The notes: generated from the sequence alone by a model not told the origin. A stretch of 64,000 nt of DNA from JAGVSR01 sp963825555 (GCA_963825555.1 CAWGTZ010000007.1:274950-338949); one strand, 5' to 3'. Positions 55,194 through 64,000 are shown, numbered from the stretch's first letter. Numbers and translations are program-made.

Positions 55194-56329
55194 CTGCTGA
55201 AGACCGTTGCTGGATCGATTTTTGTCACTTTGACGATCGCCGAAACCGCCGAGATCGCGCACATGAAGAGCGTGAGCGCGAATAGAGACACGGCAAGCCC
55301 CGGCGTCATGACCAGAGGCAAAGGTGAATTTCGACTGAGATAGAGAACCCAAAGCGCGATGATCATGCCGAGGCTGTAGCCGATGACGGCACTCAGTCCC
55401 GCTTGCGCCAGAATGACCTTGTGGATGTAGGACGCCGACGAGCCCAGCGCACGCAGCGTGGCGAACTCGTTGATGTGATCCTTGGTGCTCGAGTAGAGCG
55501 TTTGGGCGACGATCACCGTACCCACGAGAATGCCAAGGAGCGCACCACCGATGAGTGCGATGCCGGCGCCCGTCTTGAACAACCACTGGGTGAGACTGCG
55601 GTCGCGGAACTCAGCCTTTGTCAGCACCTCCGCACCTTCGAGCCGCTCCTGAAGCAAGCCCCGCACCGTCTCCACATTGGCGCCGGGCTGGAGCTGCACG
55701 AGGAAGAAGGTGCTCTTATCGCCCTTTTCACCGTCGAGGTTCAAAAGATTGCGTGCGCGCTGAAGGGGCGTGAACACGTAGGGTGACTGGGTGAAGGAGC
55801 GAATGCCTTCGGTAAGCGCCCGCACGCGTACACGGCCAAGCGCGATCTGCGCGGTGCTGCCGATGCCTTCGATACCGAGATCCTTCAGATAGGTACTGTC
55901 GACGGCAATGGCATCGGGTGCGCGAATGTCGTCCCACGTGCCCTCGATGAGGTTCCACGGTTCCAACCCGCCATCTTCCTTGTCGATGCCGACCACCGCC
56001 ACGCGGGTCGAGCCACCACCGGGCTTGCGCCATTCAGCAAACGCGGAAACCATCGGGATGACGGCCTTGACGCCCGGCGTGGCGAGCGCCTGGTGGCGCT
56101 GGCCAGGTGTCAGCAGGATTCCGCCTTCCTCGAAGCTCTTGGCCCCGAACGTGGTGATCCAAAGGTCACTGTTCGTCCTTTCTATCATGCCCGTGATCAT
56201 GCGGCTGGAGCCGAGATAGAGCCCGAGCTGCACGGCCACGAGCACGATCGAGAACAGAATGCCGACCAGTGTCACGGCAAGACGGATGCGATCGTGAAAC
56301 AGATTTCGAAAGGCGAGGGTAAGAATCAT
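55190..56329 (-). CDS. ABC exporter permease (DevC-like, FtsX family)
   Basis: 379 residues with an N-terminal membrane helix (AVTLVGILFSIVLVAVQLGLYLG), a large periplasmic MacB-like region (ERTNSDLWITTFGAKSFEEGG), and three C-terminal helices (GALLGILVGTVIVAQTLYSSTKDHINEFATLRALGSSASYIHKVILAQAGLSAV). First gene of the permease-ATPase-adaptor operon. Confidence 0.92.
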   Translation of the reverse strand: MILTLAFRNLFHDRIRLAVTLVGILFSIVLVAVQLGLYLGSSRMITGMIERTNSDLWITTFGAKSFEEGGILLTPGQRHQALATPGVKAVIPMVSAFAEWRKPGGGSTRVAVVGIDKEDGGLEPWNLIEGTWDDIRAPDAIAVDSTYLKDLGIEGIGSTAQIALGRVRVRALTEGIRSFTQSPYVFTPLQRARNLLNLDGEKGDKSTFFLVQLQPGANVETVRGLLQERLEGAEVLTKAEFRDRSLTQWLFKTGAGIALIGGALLGILVGTVIVAQTLYSSTKDHINEFATLRALGSSASYIHKVILAQAGLSAVIGYSLGMIIALWVLYLSRNSPLPLVMTPGLAVSLFALTLFMCAISAVSAIVKVTKIDPATVFSR

Positions 56330-56712
56330 TTAAGGTGCGGTTCCAATCTTAAACTCGCCGAAAGGCGGCACGGGAGGAGCCTAGGTCCATCTGGCCCCCG
56401 TTTAGTGGATCTCGTCGGCGAAATTACCACGGCACGAGCGCAGCCAAGCTTTGACCGCGCGCTCAAGCGCACGTGAACGAGCATTTTGCGCTCGTTATGT
56501 ACTACCAATGAGGACAGGCGTTAAGAGCAAAGCGCTGAGGCGAAAAAGTGTTCCGGAGGCGCGACGAAAGGGCAGGACCTTGTATCAGTTAGCGAGATCC
56601 GACGTCCGGTTAACGACATAAGTTCCTGTTTTTGCCGCTTTCCCGCTTCATAGTCAGCTTGCATCAGTTCTATTATTCTTGATGAATCTTTCTGCTAGCG
56701 AGGGTCCTAACC
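56330..56712. other. Intergenic region between the ABC exporter and the DUF2147 gene
   Basis: About 380 bases between divergent genes, with no convincing ORF. Possible -35/-10 for the DUF2147 gene: ttcata (about 56650) and tattat (about 56674) with spacing 18, weak. One GAATC site near 56692. Confidence 0.3.
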
Positions 56713-57288
56713 GTGTTACGCGGCACCAAGACGCAATCGACCGGACGATCCCGGTTCGCCTCCAAGTTCGGAGTTCTCATCCCGGCACTGTTTCTGGCAG
56801 GCGGTGTCCAAGCACAATCAGTGCCGCGCGAAGCCGGCCTCTGGTACGACGACACGGGCAAAGGCGCGGTGGAGATCATCCCGTGCGGTGACAGCCTGTG
56901 CGGACGCATCGCTTGGCTCAAGGACCTCGTGAACGCCGAGGGGCAGCCGCTCGTCGACAGATACAATCCCAATCCCGCCCGGCGCACGACGCCGATCTGC
57001 GGACTCCAGGTGCTCGGCGGCTTGAAGCCCATGTCAGGAGGCTCGTGGGATACCGGCTGGATCTACGACCCCAAAACGGGAAAAGCCTATGATGCGGCCA
57101 TCGCGCTTACGGCGCCGGATCAGCTCAAGGTTACCGGGTACAAGGGTATCAAACTCTTGTCCAAGAGCTTTGTCTGGAAGCGGGCGCCGGGTGATCTGCC
57201 GCGCTGCGACAGTCAGGCGGCCAAATCGCCAGCGCCGGGGGCGGGTACGGCAAATGCCGGTGAGGCGTTGCCCTGGGCCAACCGATAG
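56713..57288 (+). CDS. DUF2147 exported protein
   Basis: 191 residues. Signal peptide ending near VQA, then the DUF2147 domain: EAGLWYDDTGKGAVEIIPCGDSLCGRIAWLKD, then GLKPMSGGSWDTGWIYDPKTGKAYDAAIALTAPDQLKVTGYKGIKLLSKSFVWKR. GTG start with agggt upstream. Such proteins are periplasmic; the domain resembles a calycin-like barrel. Role unknown. Followed by a bidirectional terminator. Confidence 0.85.
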   Translation: MLRGTKTQSTGRSRFASKFGVLIPALFLAGGVQAQSVPREAGLWYDDTGKGAVEIIPCGDSLCGRIAWLKDLVNAEGQPLVDRYNPNPARRTTPICGLQVLGGLKPMSGGSWDTGWIYDPKTGKAYDAAIALTAPDQLKVTGYKGIKLLSKSFVWKRAPGDLPRCDSQAAKSPAPGAGTANAGEALPWANR

Positions 57289-57321
57289 TCGCGTCGCCAA
57301 AGATAACTTCACCGAAAGCGA

Positions 57322-57354
57322 AAAACGCCGCGGCATCCACTGCCGCGGCGTTTT
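57322..57354. terminator. Bidirectional terminator
   Basis: aaaacgccgcggca (57322-57335) pairs perfectly with tgccgcggcgtttt (57341-57354), loop of 5 bases. It lies between the DUF2147 and esterase genes, which converge. Confidence 0.85.
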
Positions 57355-57390
57355 CAATTGGATGACGCCGCGCGGCGGCGCCGACAACTA

Positions 57391-58269
57391 CTACTCGCCT
57401 ACGCCCGTGCCCTTGACGAGCTGACGGACCGCTGCCTTCTCTTCCAGGCGCTGCGTAAGGCGCGTCGCGAATTCCACGGCGCGGTCCACGACGATCGAGC
57501 GCTGACGGTCGAGCGTGACCATGTGATAGCAGTCGTCGAGAACGGTCGTCTCCACGAGGCCGCCGAGCTTCGTCTGCAGGGTCATGGCATTCCACAGAGC
57601 GCTCTGGTCGTCCTGGCGGGGATGGAAGATCGCCGTATCCTGCTTGATACGCGACAGGCCCTTGCGAACGTCCTTGGCCAGCTGCTTGAACTCGAACACC
57701 AAGCCGCCACCGCGACCGAAGAGGTCCTCGATCGGGCGCTCGTCGCTCTTGAAACTCTCGATGACAAAGTTACGGATCCGCTCGTCCTTGATGCCGTACG
57801 GTGCGCGCTGCCGGAAATGGAAAAGGCGCGCGAACCACTTCTGGTGCACAAGTTTGAAGAGGTAGAAGCTGCGCGGAACCGCCCATCCGTTCGGCCAGAT
57901 CGTGGGCGCGAACAGCATGATGCCGTGCACGTCGTCGGGACGTTCGCGGGCAAGACGAAGGGCGACCATGGCTCCGGCGGACAGTCCGCCAACCATTATG
58001 ACGTCACAATGCGCCTTGAGTTCGTCGTGCGCCGTTTCGATGGCGCGATACCAGTCCTTCCACGTCGACAGGCCCGATACGTCCGTGCCGCCGCCAAGCC
58101 CCGGCAGCAGCGGGCAGTAGACCGTGTAGCCTTGACGGGCGAGACCCTGCGCCACGAAGCGCAATTCAATCGGGTTGCCACCGAGCGAGTGGACAAGGAG
58201 AACGCCAACTCGCCCACCGGGGATCACGAGACTGCCGCGAAAACCCGTCAATTTTTCTTTTTTATTCAT
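57391..58269 (-). CDS. Alpha/beta hydrolase, carboxylesterase-like
   Basis: 292 residues. Oxyanion region VGVLLVHSLGGNPIELRFVAQGLARQGYTVYCPLLPGLGG, nucleophile GLSAGA (Gly-X-Ser-X-Gly), acid in HPRQDDQSAL and catalytic His in DDCYHMVTLDR. Similar to the Est30-type monoacylglycerol lipases/carboxylesterases. ATG at 58269 (MNKKEKLTGF) is preferred over the upstream in-frame ATG at 58302. The substrate cannot be told. Confidence 0.85.
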   Translation of the reverse strand: MNKKEKLTGFRGSLVIPGGRVGVLLVHSLGGNPIELRFVAQGLARQGYTVYCPLLPGLGGGTDVSGLSTWKDWYRAIETAHDELKAHCDVIMVGGLSAGAMVALRLARERPDDVHGIMLFAPTIWPNGWAVPRSFYLFKLVHQKWFARLFHFRQRAPYGIKDERIRNFVIESFKSDERPIEDLFGRGGGLVFEFKQLAKDVRKGLSRIKQDTAIFHPRQDDQSALWNAMTLQTKLGGLVETTVLDDCYHMVTLDRQRSIVVDRAVEFATRLTQRLEEKAAVRQLVKGTGVGE

Positions 58270-59151
58270 GTGGTTAGACACACTCGCTCGTACTCTGCGC
58301 AAACCGAATTAAGCCGATCGCGTCGCCAAAGCCAAGCACATCTTTGTAAGGTGCCGCTTTCGGACGCATGTCGAAGCGCTTGCGCGGCCCCGACACTTAC
58401 CAGCCCATCTGCGTCGCAATTGGGACAGGACTTATCTCTCAAGTCTACAGTTTGTTGCAGCGCAACAAAGTCATCTAAGGTTTTGACGCGGTGCGCGCGC
58501 GATGACGATAGGTCAGTGTGCCGCAAGGCCAAATCACTGCTTCCCAGCAGCTCGCCGCCAAGACAATTACGTTCTATTTCAGATGGTTGACTTTCCACAC
58601 CCAACGCCTTCCAGCCGTCAAGGCGGGCGGCGTATCGCCCCTCAGTAGGGCCAAATCGTGGCCTGACAGGCTGTCCCGCCAGGTCAGGGATGCCCGGGGC
58701 AGCCCCCCTATGGTCGGCGGCCGCATGCTTTGCGAGCGCTTCTGTTTGCAGTTGCACCCTCACGCCGGCTGCCCCCTTCGTTCCCCACCACTTAGCCTTC
58801 AAAAGCCTATGGATGCTACCCGAGAAGCCTGCTGATGAGGCGTCTTGGCCTTGCGACCGGTTAATTCTGCACGGATCAAACGTGCGCAATTCCTCAGTGG
58901 GCAGCATAACCTGCTGCCTCAACCCGGGCAGCTTTTCCGATAAGTCTGAATAATTGCCTATCGCGACTGCGCAGCCTTGAAGGATGGCAGGCTCCAGAGC
59001 TTGACCAAAGGCTGACAGTTGCCGGGCCAATCACAGGGCCACAGGCCCGACAGTTTCGCATGATTTGACAACGCGAGGCCCTATTGAACGCTGCGAGGCC
59101 CGCTATAGTCCCATGAGATCGGAGTGCCGCACTTCGATCCCGCCCCAGGCG
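58270..59151. other. Long gap with no supported gene; possible -10 near 59104
   Basis: About 880 bases with no gene I can support. A 254-codon open frame runs on the minus strand (59030 to 58266) but it has no recognisable domain and its composition looks like shadow frames elsewhere. Before the next gene, TATAGT (59104-59109) is a good -10, with a weak -35. A 10-base motif, gcgaggccc, repeats at 59075 and 59094. Confidence 0.4.
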
Positions 59152-60993
59152 ATGAGACGACATGAGGTGGCAGGGTTGACGAAGGTCTTTGTGTTGGGGC
59201 TCAGCCTGGCCGTCGCTGCGGCTCAGATCGCTCCCGCTTTTGCAGGTGCAGCCGCTCAAGGCTCATCAGAAGTCGCTTCCGGCTACGCGGCGTGCCAGAC
59301 GACGAGCGAAACGGAATTCCGGGCGGCGGTCGAGACCATTACCGCCCAGGCGCTGAAGAAGGGTACCGCTGGGATCGACTACCGCGCTGCGGTCGGTGAC
59401 GAATGGCGCCGCTTGGACGTGGGACGAACCATCGACACTGAAGTCGACAAGGCCGTGGCCTCCGTGCGCGATGAAACAAGTTGGGGTGCCCTTCTCCAGT
59501 CGCTGGGCAGTGAGGACAAGGCGCGCGAACTCACGGTGGCGGTCGCCGAACGCGTCTACCGCTCTGATGCCGTCAAAACAGCTATCGAAGATCTTGCGAC
59601 TGGCGTTGGCCGTGGACTGGGCAGCCGGATCGAAATCGTCACATCGGACGCCGCGGGCCCGGCACTGGAATGCCTCGAGGCTTTTCTGGGCCCCCGCTAC
59701 GGCTCGACGATCGCCGGCGTTGTCACGGGATCGGCCGGCAAGGAGTTCGAAATCGGCGCGGAGGCGGCTGGCGGCAACGTAACCGCCGGTGGCGTCCTCA
59801 GCCAGACGTCCGGCGGCATCACGGGCGCGGCCATCCTCGTGATGCGGCGGCAACTGGCCAATATGGCCGGCCGTATCGGGCAGCGCATTGTCGGAAGCGT
59901 ACTCTCGCGCCTCGTTTCGGTCGTGGCCGGCGGCATAGGCATCGTCCTGATCGCCAAGGATGTCTGGGACCTGCGTCACGGCGTCTTGCCGATCATCGCC
60001 AGCGAGATGAAGTCGGCTGACAGCAAGGACAAGGTGCAGGACGAGCTTGCAAAAACCATCGCCGAGCAGATCAACGAGCAAATGGGTGAGATCAGCCGCC
60101 AATCGTCGGACCAGATCGTCGCCATCTGGCGGGACTATCGGGCGGCCCATGCCATGGTTTTGGATCTGGCCGAACGGCAGACGGACTTTCGCCGTTTCCT
60201 CGACGGGGTTCGCGCCGAGGCCCTTCCCCGAATCGATGAGGTGACCGCACTTCTCCTCGCCACGGAAGGCGAGGCGGGTGTGATGCGCCGCCTCTCCAAC
60301 GGTACGCTCGACGAGGCCGTCAACCGGCTGCCTGAACCGGCCATGGAGATCGCGCGACAGACGCGGTCGGTCGATTTGGCCCTGGCCTGGAATTCGGTTG
60401 CCGGTCCGAGCATCGATAAGGTGGCGGAGTACGAAATTTTCCGCCGGGCCAAGCCTTCAGATTTCTCCAAGCAGTCCCTGGAGCGGGTCGTCGCGCTTGG
60501 TGATCCCCTCGCAGTCAAACGGCTCGCCGCCGTCCCGCCAGAGACCCGCGACGTGCTGTTCGATCTCGATCCGCCGGTCCTGACCGCAGCCGCCCGACGG
60601 CTTTCGGAATCTGAACTCTCCACGTTCTCCAGCTACATGACCGGACTCTCCCGCGAGCCGCGCCAGCGTCTTCTTGATCGGGTGGCCAAATCGCCCGAAG
60701 GCTTGGGCGTCGTGACGAAGCCCCGCGTGCGCGACGCTATCCTGGCAAGCGACAATCAGGGCGCGGCGCTTGATATGCTCCTGAGGAGCCCTGAGGACGA
60801 CACGCCCGAGGCCCTTCAGAATGACGTGCGCCTTGTCTACGAAGGGCAGATCCACCCCGAGTTGCTATGGCACAAGCATCCCTTCCTGGTTGTGCTGGCC
60901 GCCATTGGTCTCCTGGTTCTGCTTCTTCTGCTCCGCCGGCTTTTTCGCCCAAAGAACCGTCTACCGCCGCCTGCGGCGGGAACCGCCGCCTGA
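59152..60993 (+). CDS. Large membrane protein of unknown family
   Basis: 613 residues from the ATG at 59152 (MRRHEVAGLTKVFVLG), with the frame open to 59065. Signal-like N-terminus (TKVFVLGLSLAVAAAQIAPAFA), a first region of about 180 residues, two hydrophobic segments around 190-310 (including VGSVLSRLVSVVAGGIGIVLIAKDVWDL), a long helical Glu/Arg/Asp-rich middle, and a C-terminal membrane anchor (HPFLVVLAAIGLLVLLLLLRRLF) with a short basic tail. No known motif or catalytic residues. Probably exported with most of the mass in the periplasm. Not recognised. Confidence 0.65.
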   Translation: MRRHEVAGLTKVFVLGLSLAVAAAQIAPAFAGAAAQGSSEVASGYAACQTTSETEFRAAVETITAQALKKGTAGIDYRAAVGDEWRRLDVGRTIDTEVDKAVASVRDETSWGALLQSLGSEDKARELTVAVAERVYRSDAVKTAIEDLATGVGRGLGSRIEIVTSDAAGPALECLEAFLGPRYGSTIAGVVTGSAGKEFEIGAEAAGGNVTAGGVLSQTSGGITGAAILVMRRQLANMAGRIGQRIVGSVLSRLVSVVAGGIGIVLIAKDVWDLRHGVLPIIASEMKSADSKDKVQDELAKTIAEQINEQMGEISRQSSDQIVAIWRDYRAAHAMVLDLAERQTDFRRFLDGVRAEALPRIDEVTALLLATEGEAGVMRRLSNGTLDEAVNRLPEPAMEIARQTRSVDLALAWNSVAGPSIDKVAEYEIFRRAKPSDFSKQSLERVVALGDPLAVKRLAAVPPETRDVLFDLDPPVLTAAARRLSESELSTFSSYMTGLSREPRQRLLDRVAKSPEGLGVVTKPRVRDAILASDNQGAALDMLLRSPEDDTPEALQNDVRLVYEGQIHPELLWHKHPFLVVLAAIGLLVLLLLLRRLFRPKNRLPPPAAGTAA

Positions 60994-61217
60994 ACGCGCA
61001 CGGGCCCAGACTACGGTTCCGACAGCCCGCGCTGAGTTCCCAGGCAGTACCCGGCCTTGGCTGGCGTGGCGAACATTTCGTCCACAGAGTTGTTGCCCCG
61101 ACCGTGTCGGGTGCGGACATCCCCTGCTATAAGCCACACATCACGTTGAGGATTCGCAGCCGCGGGGGTGATCGCATGGCAAGACTGTCCAAGATGCGGC
61201 TTCAAGGGGAGACGACG

Positions 61218-61397
61218 ATGGGCTTGAAGGCACCTGGCATTTTGACGTTCATGACTTCGGTCATACTAACGGTGGCCGTTCTGTTCGTCTGGTTCTTTGA
61301 CGCCAAGATCCCGCTGTTGGAAGGGCCCGGCTTGCTTGTCGGTCTATTGCTGGCGCAGCTTATCCTCATTCTAGGATGCACCATGCGCGGTCTCTGA
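61218..61397 (+). CDS. Small membrane protein
   Basis: 59 residues with two hydrophobic segments (ILTFMTSVILTVAVLFVWFF and GLLVGLLLAQLILILGC). The ATG at 61218 has a strong aggggaga 8-10 bases upstream. Function unknown. It is 225 bases after the large membrane protein and may be its neighbour only by position. Confidence 0.6.
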   Translation: MGLKAPGILTFMTSVILTVAVLFVWFFDAKIPLLEGPGLLVGLLLAQLILILGCTMRGL

Positions 61398-61547
61398 CGG
61401 CCGCGTCTTTATGCAGATTTGTGCCTTTGGCGTTTCCATCTGCCGCCGGGCCGCAAGGATTGTTTGAAGTCAACTTCCTATGTGCGCAACTGTCGCGCGA
61501 CAGAGGGCCAACTGGGCGCTCTTTGAGGCCCGGCTAAACATTGAGTT

Positions 61548-61724
61548 ATGAAGCAGCACTCGACCTTTTTCCGGCCCCTTAATCGCGCTCGGCAATTCAC
61601 CCGCGAGATCGCTCTTGCGAGCGCTATTACGCTTGCCGCGGTGGTCATGTTCCTGTTCTCGCGCGAGCCGACGGAAATGGCTTCGGCACCGCCCGTCTCT
61701 GACACAGTCGTCAAACCCCAATAG
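61548..61724 (+). CDS. Small single-span membrane protein
   Basis: 58 residues (MKQHSTFFRPLNRARQF, one membrane span EIALASAITLAAVVMFLFSRE, then a short Pro-rich tail to PQ). A start ATG with weak upstream gag is the only signal. Function unknown; may be a chance frame. Confidence 0.4.
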   Translation: MKQHSTFFRPLNRARQFTREIALASAITLAAVVMFLFSREPTEMASAPPVSDTVVKPQ

Positions 61725-61743
61725 GCCGGGATGCCCCGGGTGC

Positions 61744-63600
61744 TCATGCCGATGCCAGGGGCACAGCGCGCATCAGGCCCCGCACGGAATTCCCCAAAAA
61801 GACAGCATGGCTGCTCGTCAGGTCTTCGGTGAAGAGGACGCCCTCGGTCGCCCGCCCCGACGCGATCAACTCGGCCCGGAGCACGCCCGGCAAGAGACCC
61901 GCCGGCAGAGGCGGCGTGACCAGAATTCCATTCCGCTCGACAAAGATGTTGGTCCGGCTGCCTTCGGCCAACTCGCCCCGCTCGTTGAGATACAGCACCT
62001 CGTCGGCGCCGACCGTCTCGGAGTAGTGCTTCCACTCCTGATCGTAGAGTTCCCGTCGCGTGGTCTTGTGGAACAGGAACGCATCGGAGCTGTCGAGGCG
62101 CGTTGGTGAGATCACATAGCCCATCGTGGCCTTGGGATCGGCAGGGGGCAACGGCGCGGACGTCACCGTGAGACGGCCGTCCTCCGCCAGCAGCAGGCGC
62201 ACGCGCAGACGCGGATTGTCGCGCCCCGCAGTCGCCACCTCACGCTCCAGTGCGGTCCGCGCGGCGGCCTCATCAAGTTTGAATGAGAAATAGCGCGCCG
62301 AAGCCGCGAGCCGTTCGAAATGCCGATCGACCAGCCAGAAGCCCGCTTCCCGCTCCCACAGCAGCGTCTCAATCAACTCGAAGGTTTTCGGCGGATCGGT
62401 AAGGAACTTCATTTTCAGAAGACACTCGTCGTGCTCCTTCGCTCCGACCGAGTCATAGACCACACCCGAGCCGATCCCCATTTCGCCCGAGCCGTCCCGA
62501 AAAATGATCGGCGATCGGATGGCGACATTAAACAGGGCCTGACCATCCGGCGAAATGCTGCCTATCGCTCCGCAATAGACGCCGCGTGGTTCCGTTTCGT
62601 ATTCGGCGATCAGTTCTTGCGCGCGGATCTTCGGCGCACCGATAACAGAACCGGGCGGAAAAATCGCACGCATCAGTTCAAGAAGCGTGACGCCTTCCTG
62701 AAGCGTGGCCCGTACACCCGAGGTCATCTGATGCAGCGTCCGATAGGTCTCGACCGTGAACAGGTCCGTCACCTGCACGCTGCCGATCTCCGAAATGCGA
62801 CCGATATCATTACGCATCAGGTCGACGATCATGAGGTTCTCGGCTCGCTGCTTGACGTCGCTCGATAGCACGCGGCGGGCCTCTGCATCCGCATCAGGCG
62901 TACCGCCACGCGGTGAGGTACCTTTCATCGGCCGCGTCTCGATCGTGCGGCCTTTCATTTCGATGAAGAGTTCGGGGCTGGCGGTCAGAACCGTGACCTG
63001 TCCGGTATCGACGATACCGCCGTAGGCAACGCGCTGGCGCTGGCGCAGATCGCGATAGAACGTCAGCGGTGAGCCGGATAGACGGAAGCGCGCCTTGAAT
63101 GTCAGGTTCAGCTGATAGATGTCACCCGAGCGGATCTTCTCCTGCACCTTCTCGAAACGCTGGACGTACTCCTCCTTCGTCCAGGCTCGTGAGACGTTGC
63201 TGAACTGATAGCTGCCGCTCTTGGTGTGAGTGGACAGCCAGCGGTCGACCTCTGCCTCGCTGAGCGCTGTGGGCGCGTTGTAGAGGCCAAACCAGAGCAG
63301 CGGCACCTTGCGATCGTTAGGCATCAAGCCCGCGAGCTTCGGCTCGAGCACATATCCGAGCTCGAACGAGAAGAACCCGGCCGCATAAAGACCCTCGGCA
63401 CGGCCGGACTCAAGGCGCGCGAAAGCCGCCGGGACCTCCTCAGGCGTCTGGGCGACCACGATTTCCCTGGGCGACGTAAACAGCTGCGACGGCGGGCCCC
63501 TGCCTGAGCTGTTGTCGAGAAGCACGAAGGCTTCTTCGAGAGGCGCGGCTGGAGAGTCGGGCGTGGCGGCCTTGCTGCGACCCGTTTCAGCTTTCTTCAT
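61744..63600 (-). CDS. Fused aminodeoxychorismate synthase PabB / aminodeoxychorismate lyase PabC
   Basis: 618 residues joining two folate-pathway enzymes. The N-terminal half (to about 400) is PabB: SGDIYQLNLTFKARF, TRPMKGTSPRGG and VIGAPKIRAQELIAEYE, chorismate-binding motifs. The C-terminal half (about 405-618) is PabC, a PLP fold type IV aminotransferase-like lyase: LLWEREAGFWLVDRHFERLAASARYF and LNERGELAEGSRTNIFVERNGI. Together they convert chorismate and glutamine-derived ammonia to p-aminobenzoate. A fused pabBC gene is known in several proteobacteria. A separate PabA is needed for glutamine. Confidence 0.93.
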   Translation of the reverse strand: MKKAETGRSKAATPDSPAAPLEEAFVLLDNSSGRGPPSQLFTSPREIVVAQTPEEVPAAFARLESGRAEGLYAAGFFSFELGYVLEPKLAGLMPNDRKVPLLWFGLYNAPTALSEAEVDRWLSTHTKSGSYQFSNVSRAWTKEEYVQRFEKVQEKIRSGDIYQLNLTFKARFRLSGSPLTFYRDLRQRQRVAYGGIVDTGQVTVLTASPELFIEMKGRTIETRPMKGTSPRGGTPDADAEARRVLSSDVKQRAENLMIVDLMRNDIGRISEIGSVQVTDLFTVETYRTLHQMTSGVRATLQEGVTLLELMRAIFPPGSVIGAPKIRAQELIAEYETEPRGVYCGAIGSISPDGQALFNVAIRSPIIFRDGSGEMGIGSGVVYDSVGAKEHDECLLKMKFLTDPPKTFELIETLLWEREAGFWLVDRHFERLAASARYFSFKLDEAAARTALEREVATAGRDNPRLRVRLLLAEDGRLTVTSAPLPPADPKATMGYVISPTRLDSSDAFLFHKTTRRELYDQEWKHYSETVGADEVLYLNERGELAEGSRTNIFVERNGILVTPPLPAGLLPGVLRAELIASGRATEGVLFTEDLTSSHAVFLGNSVRGLMRAVPLASA

Positions 63601-63813
63601 CTACGTCATGATCCCGATATCGCCCCGGATGCGGACCGCTATGCTGCGATCTCATCTGGGCGTTCCGGCCTTCGGCACGACCGGCTCAGACCGTCTTCTA
63701 CAGCAGGTGTTCAGATGACGAAAGGCACGCAGGGCGGGATGGCGCGGGGCTTCGAACCGCGAAGGCGGGCGCACGTGTCGCGGCTCATCCGGCATGGGCG
63801 GGCTTCGGCACTC

Positions 63814-63841
63814 TTCACAGGGGCGAAAAACGTGCTATAGA
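63814..63841 (+). promoter_or_regulatory. Possible promoter for the tRNA
   Basis: ttcaca (63814-63819) and TATAGA (63836-63841) with a 16-base spacer. Located about 125 bases before the tRNA, ahead of the hairpin. Confidence 0.35.
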
Positions 63842-63852
63842 GCCCCCCATCG

Positions 63853-63874
63853 GCCGCCCGACAGGGCGGCTTTT
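63853..63874 (+). terminator. Hairpin with T-tract upstream of the tRNA
   Basis: gccgccc (63853-63859) pairs with gggcggc (63864-63870), loop gaca, then tttt. It could terminate a transcript from the putative promoter before the tRNA, or be part of a leader. Confidence 0.55.
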
Positions 63875-63964
63875 GCATCGGCAAAGGCTAATCGGGGCCC
63901 TGCCGTTGTTTCGGACGAAGTTGATCCTGAAAGATCACGTTTTGATCCGTATCTCCGTCGGTGA

Positions 63965-64000
<36 letters not shown>

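Larger units (their letters stand above)
63601..63964. other. Intergenic region before the initiator tRNA
   Basis: About 360 bases with no ORF of note. It contains a possible promoter (63814-63841) and a hairpin with T-tract (63853-63874). Confidence 0.4.

Noticed and set aside
58266..59030. 254-codon minus-strand frame
   Set aside because: No recognisable domain, composition like shadow frames, and no ribosome binding site. It is kept only as a gap note.
63880..63964. Possible 5S rRNA before the initiator tRNA
   Set aside because: The sequence has none of the 5S conserved blocks, so the tRNA is not the tail of an rRNA operon here.

Overview
This window is GC-rich, gene-dense chromosomal DNA from an alphaproteobacterium, most likely of the order Hyphomicrobiales (Rhizobiales). 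This is inferred from content. It has a CcrM-type GANTC methylase with a near-consensus CtrA box upstream, an F0 ATP synthase cluster with the b/b' pair (atpI-B-E-F'-F), and the cytochrome c oxidase set ctaC-ctaD-ctaB-CoxF-like-ctaG-ctaE-DUF983-surf1. An IalB-family protein, a BcsS-family protein and a DsbA/SMC/MutY/DciA block also fit. I see no phage, insertion sequence, CRISPR array or rRNA operon. It reads as core genome with lineage-specific islets.

Layout. 1-4.5 kb: end of glyS, an HTH protein, a structured intergenic stretch and an ABC-F ATPase. 4.6-9.8 kb: rnhB and ccrM, separated by an islet with a SnoaL-like protein, a frameshifted membrane protein and a PepSY protein. 9.8-19 kb: a NarL-type two-component pair, mutY divergent from dciA, two overlapping dsbA-like genes and smc. 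19-22 kb: the F0 operon behind a strong promoter. 22-27.6 kb: lipoprotein, ispH-thrB-rnhA, peroxiredoxin, DsbD-N-like protein and YqgE. 27.7-34.8 kb (minus strand): a tightly overlapping operon thrC, M16 peptidase (frameshifted), GNAT acetyltransferase and a large DISM-PAS-GGDEF-EAL protein with degenerate catalytic motifs. 34.9-41.9 kb: the respiratory oxidase cluster. 42-48 kb: IalB-like, phasin-like, BcsS-like and small secreted proteins, then an ECF sigma factor followed 3 bases later by a membrane-anchored VWA protein (frameshifted). 48-56.3 kb: a TetR-RND efflux operon converging with a DevBCA-type ABC exporter operon. 56.3-64 kb: DUF2147 protein, esterase, a large unrecognised membrane protein, two small membrane proteins, a fused PabB-PabC enzyme, and the first half of an initiator tRNA cut by the window end.

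How they work together. The oxidase block holds the three core subunits plus heme (CtaB) and copper (CtaG) cofactor factors and SURF1, and the F0 block supplies the proton channel, so the window covers much of oxidative phosphorylation. thrB and thrC supply the last two steps of threonine synthesis from separate loci. The TetR gene, adaptor and pump overlap in one transcript with an operator pair at the promoter.

The most unusual items are three genes each broken by a single extra base (near 7.07, 33.32 and 46.58 kb), the apparently non-catalytic c-di-GMP protein, the sigma/VWA pair as a possible signalling module, a hairpin touching the histidine-kinase ribosome binding site, and the unrecognised 613-residue membrane protein. 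No finding amounts to a demonstrated new system.
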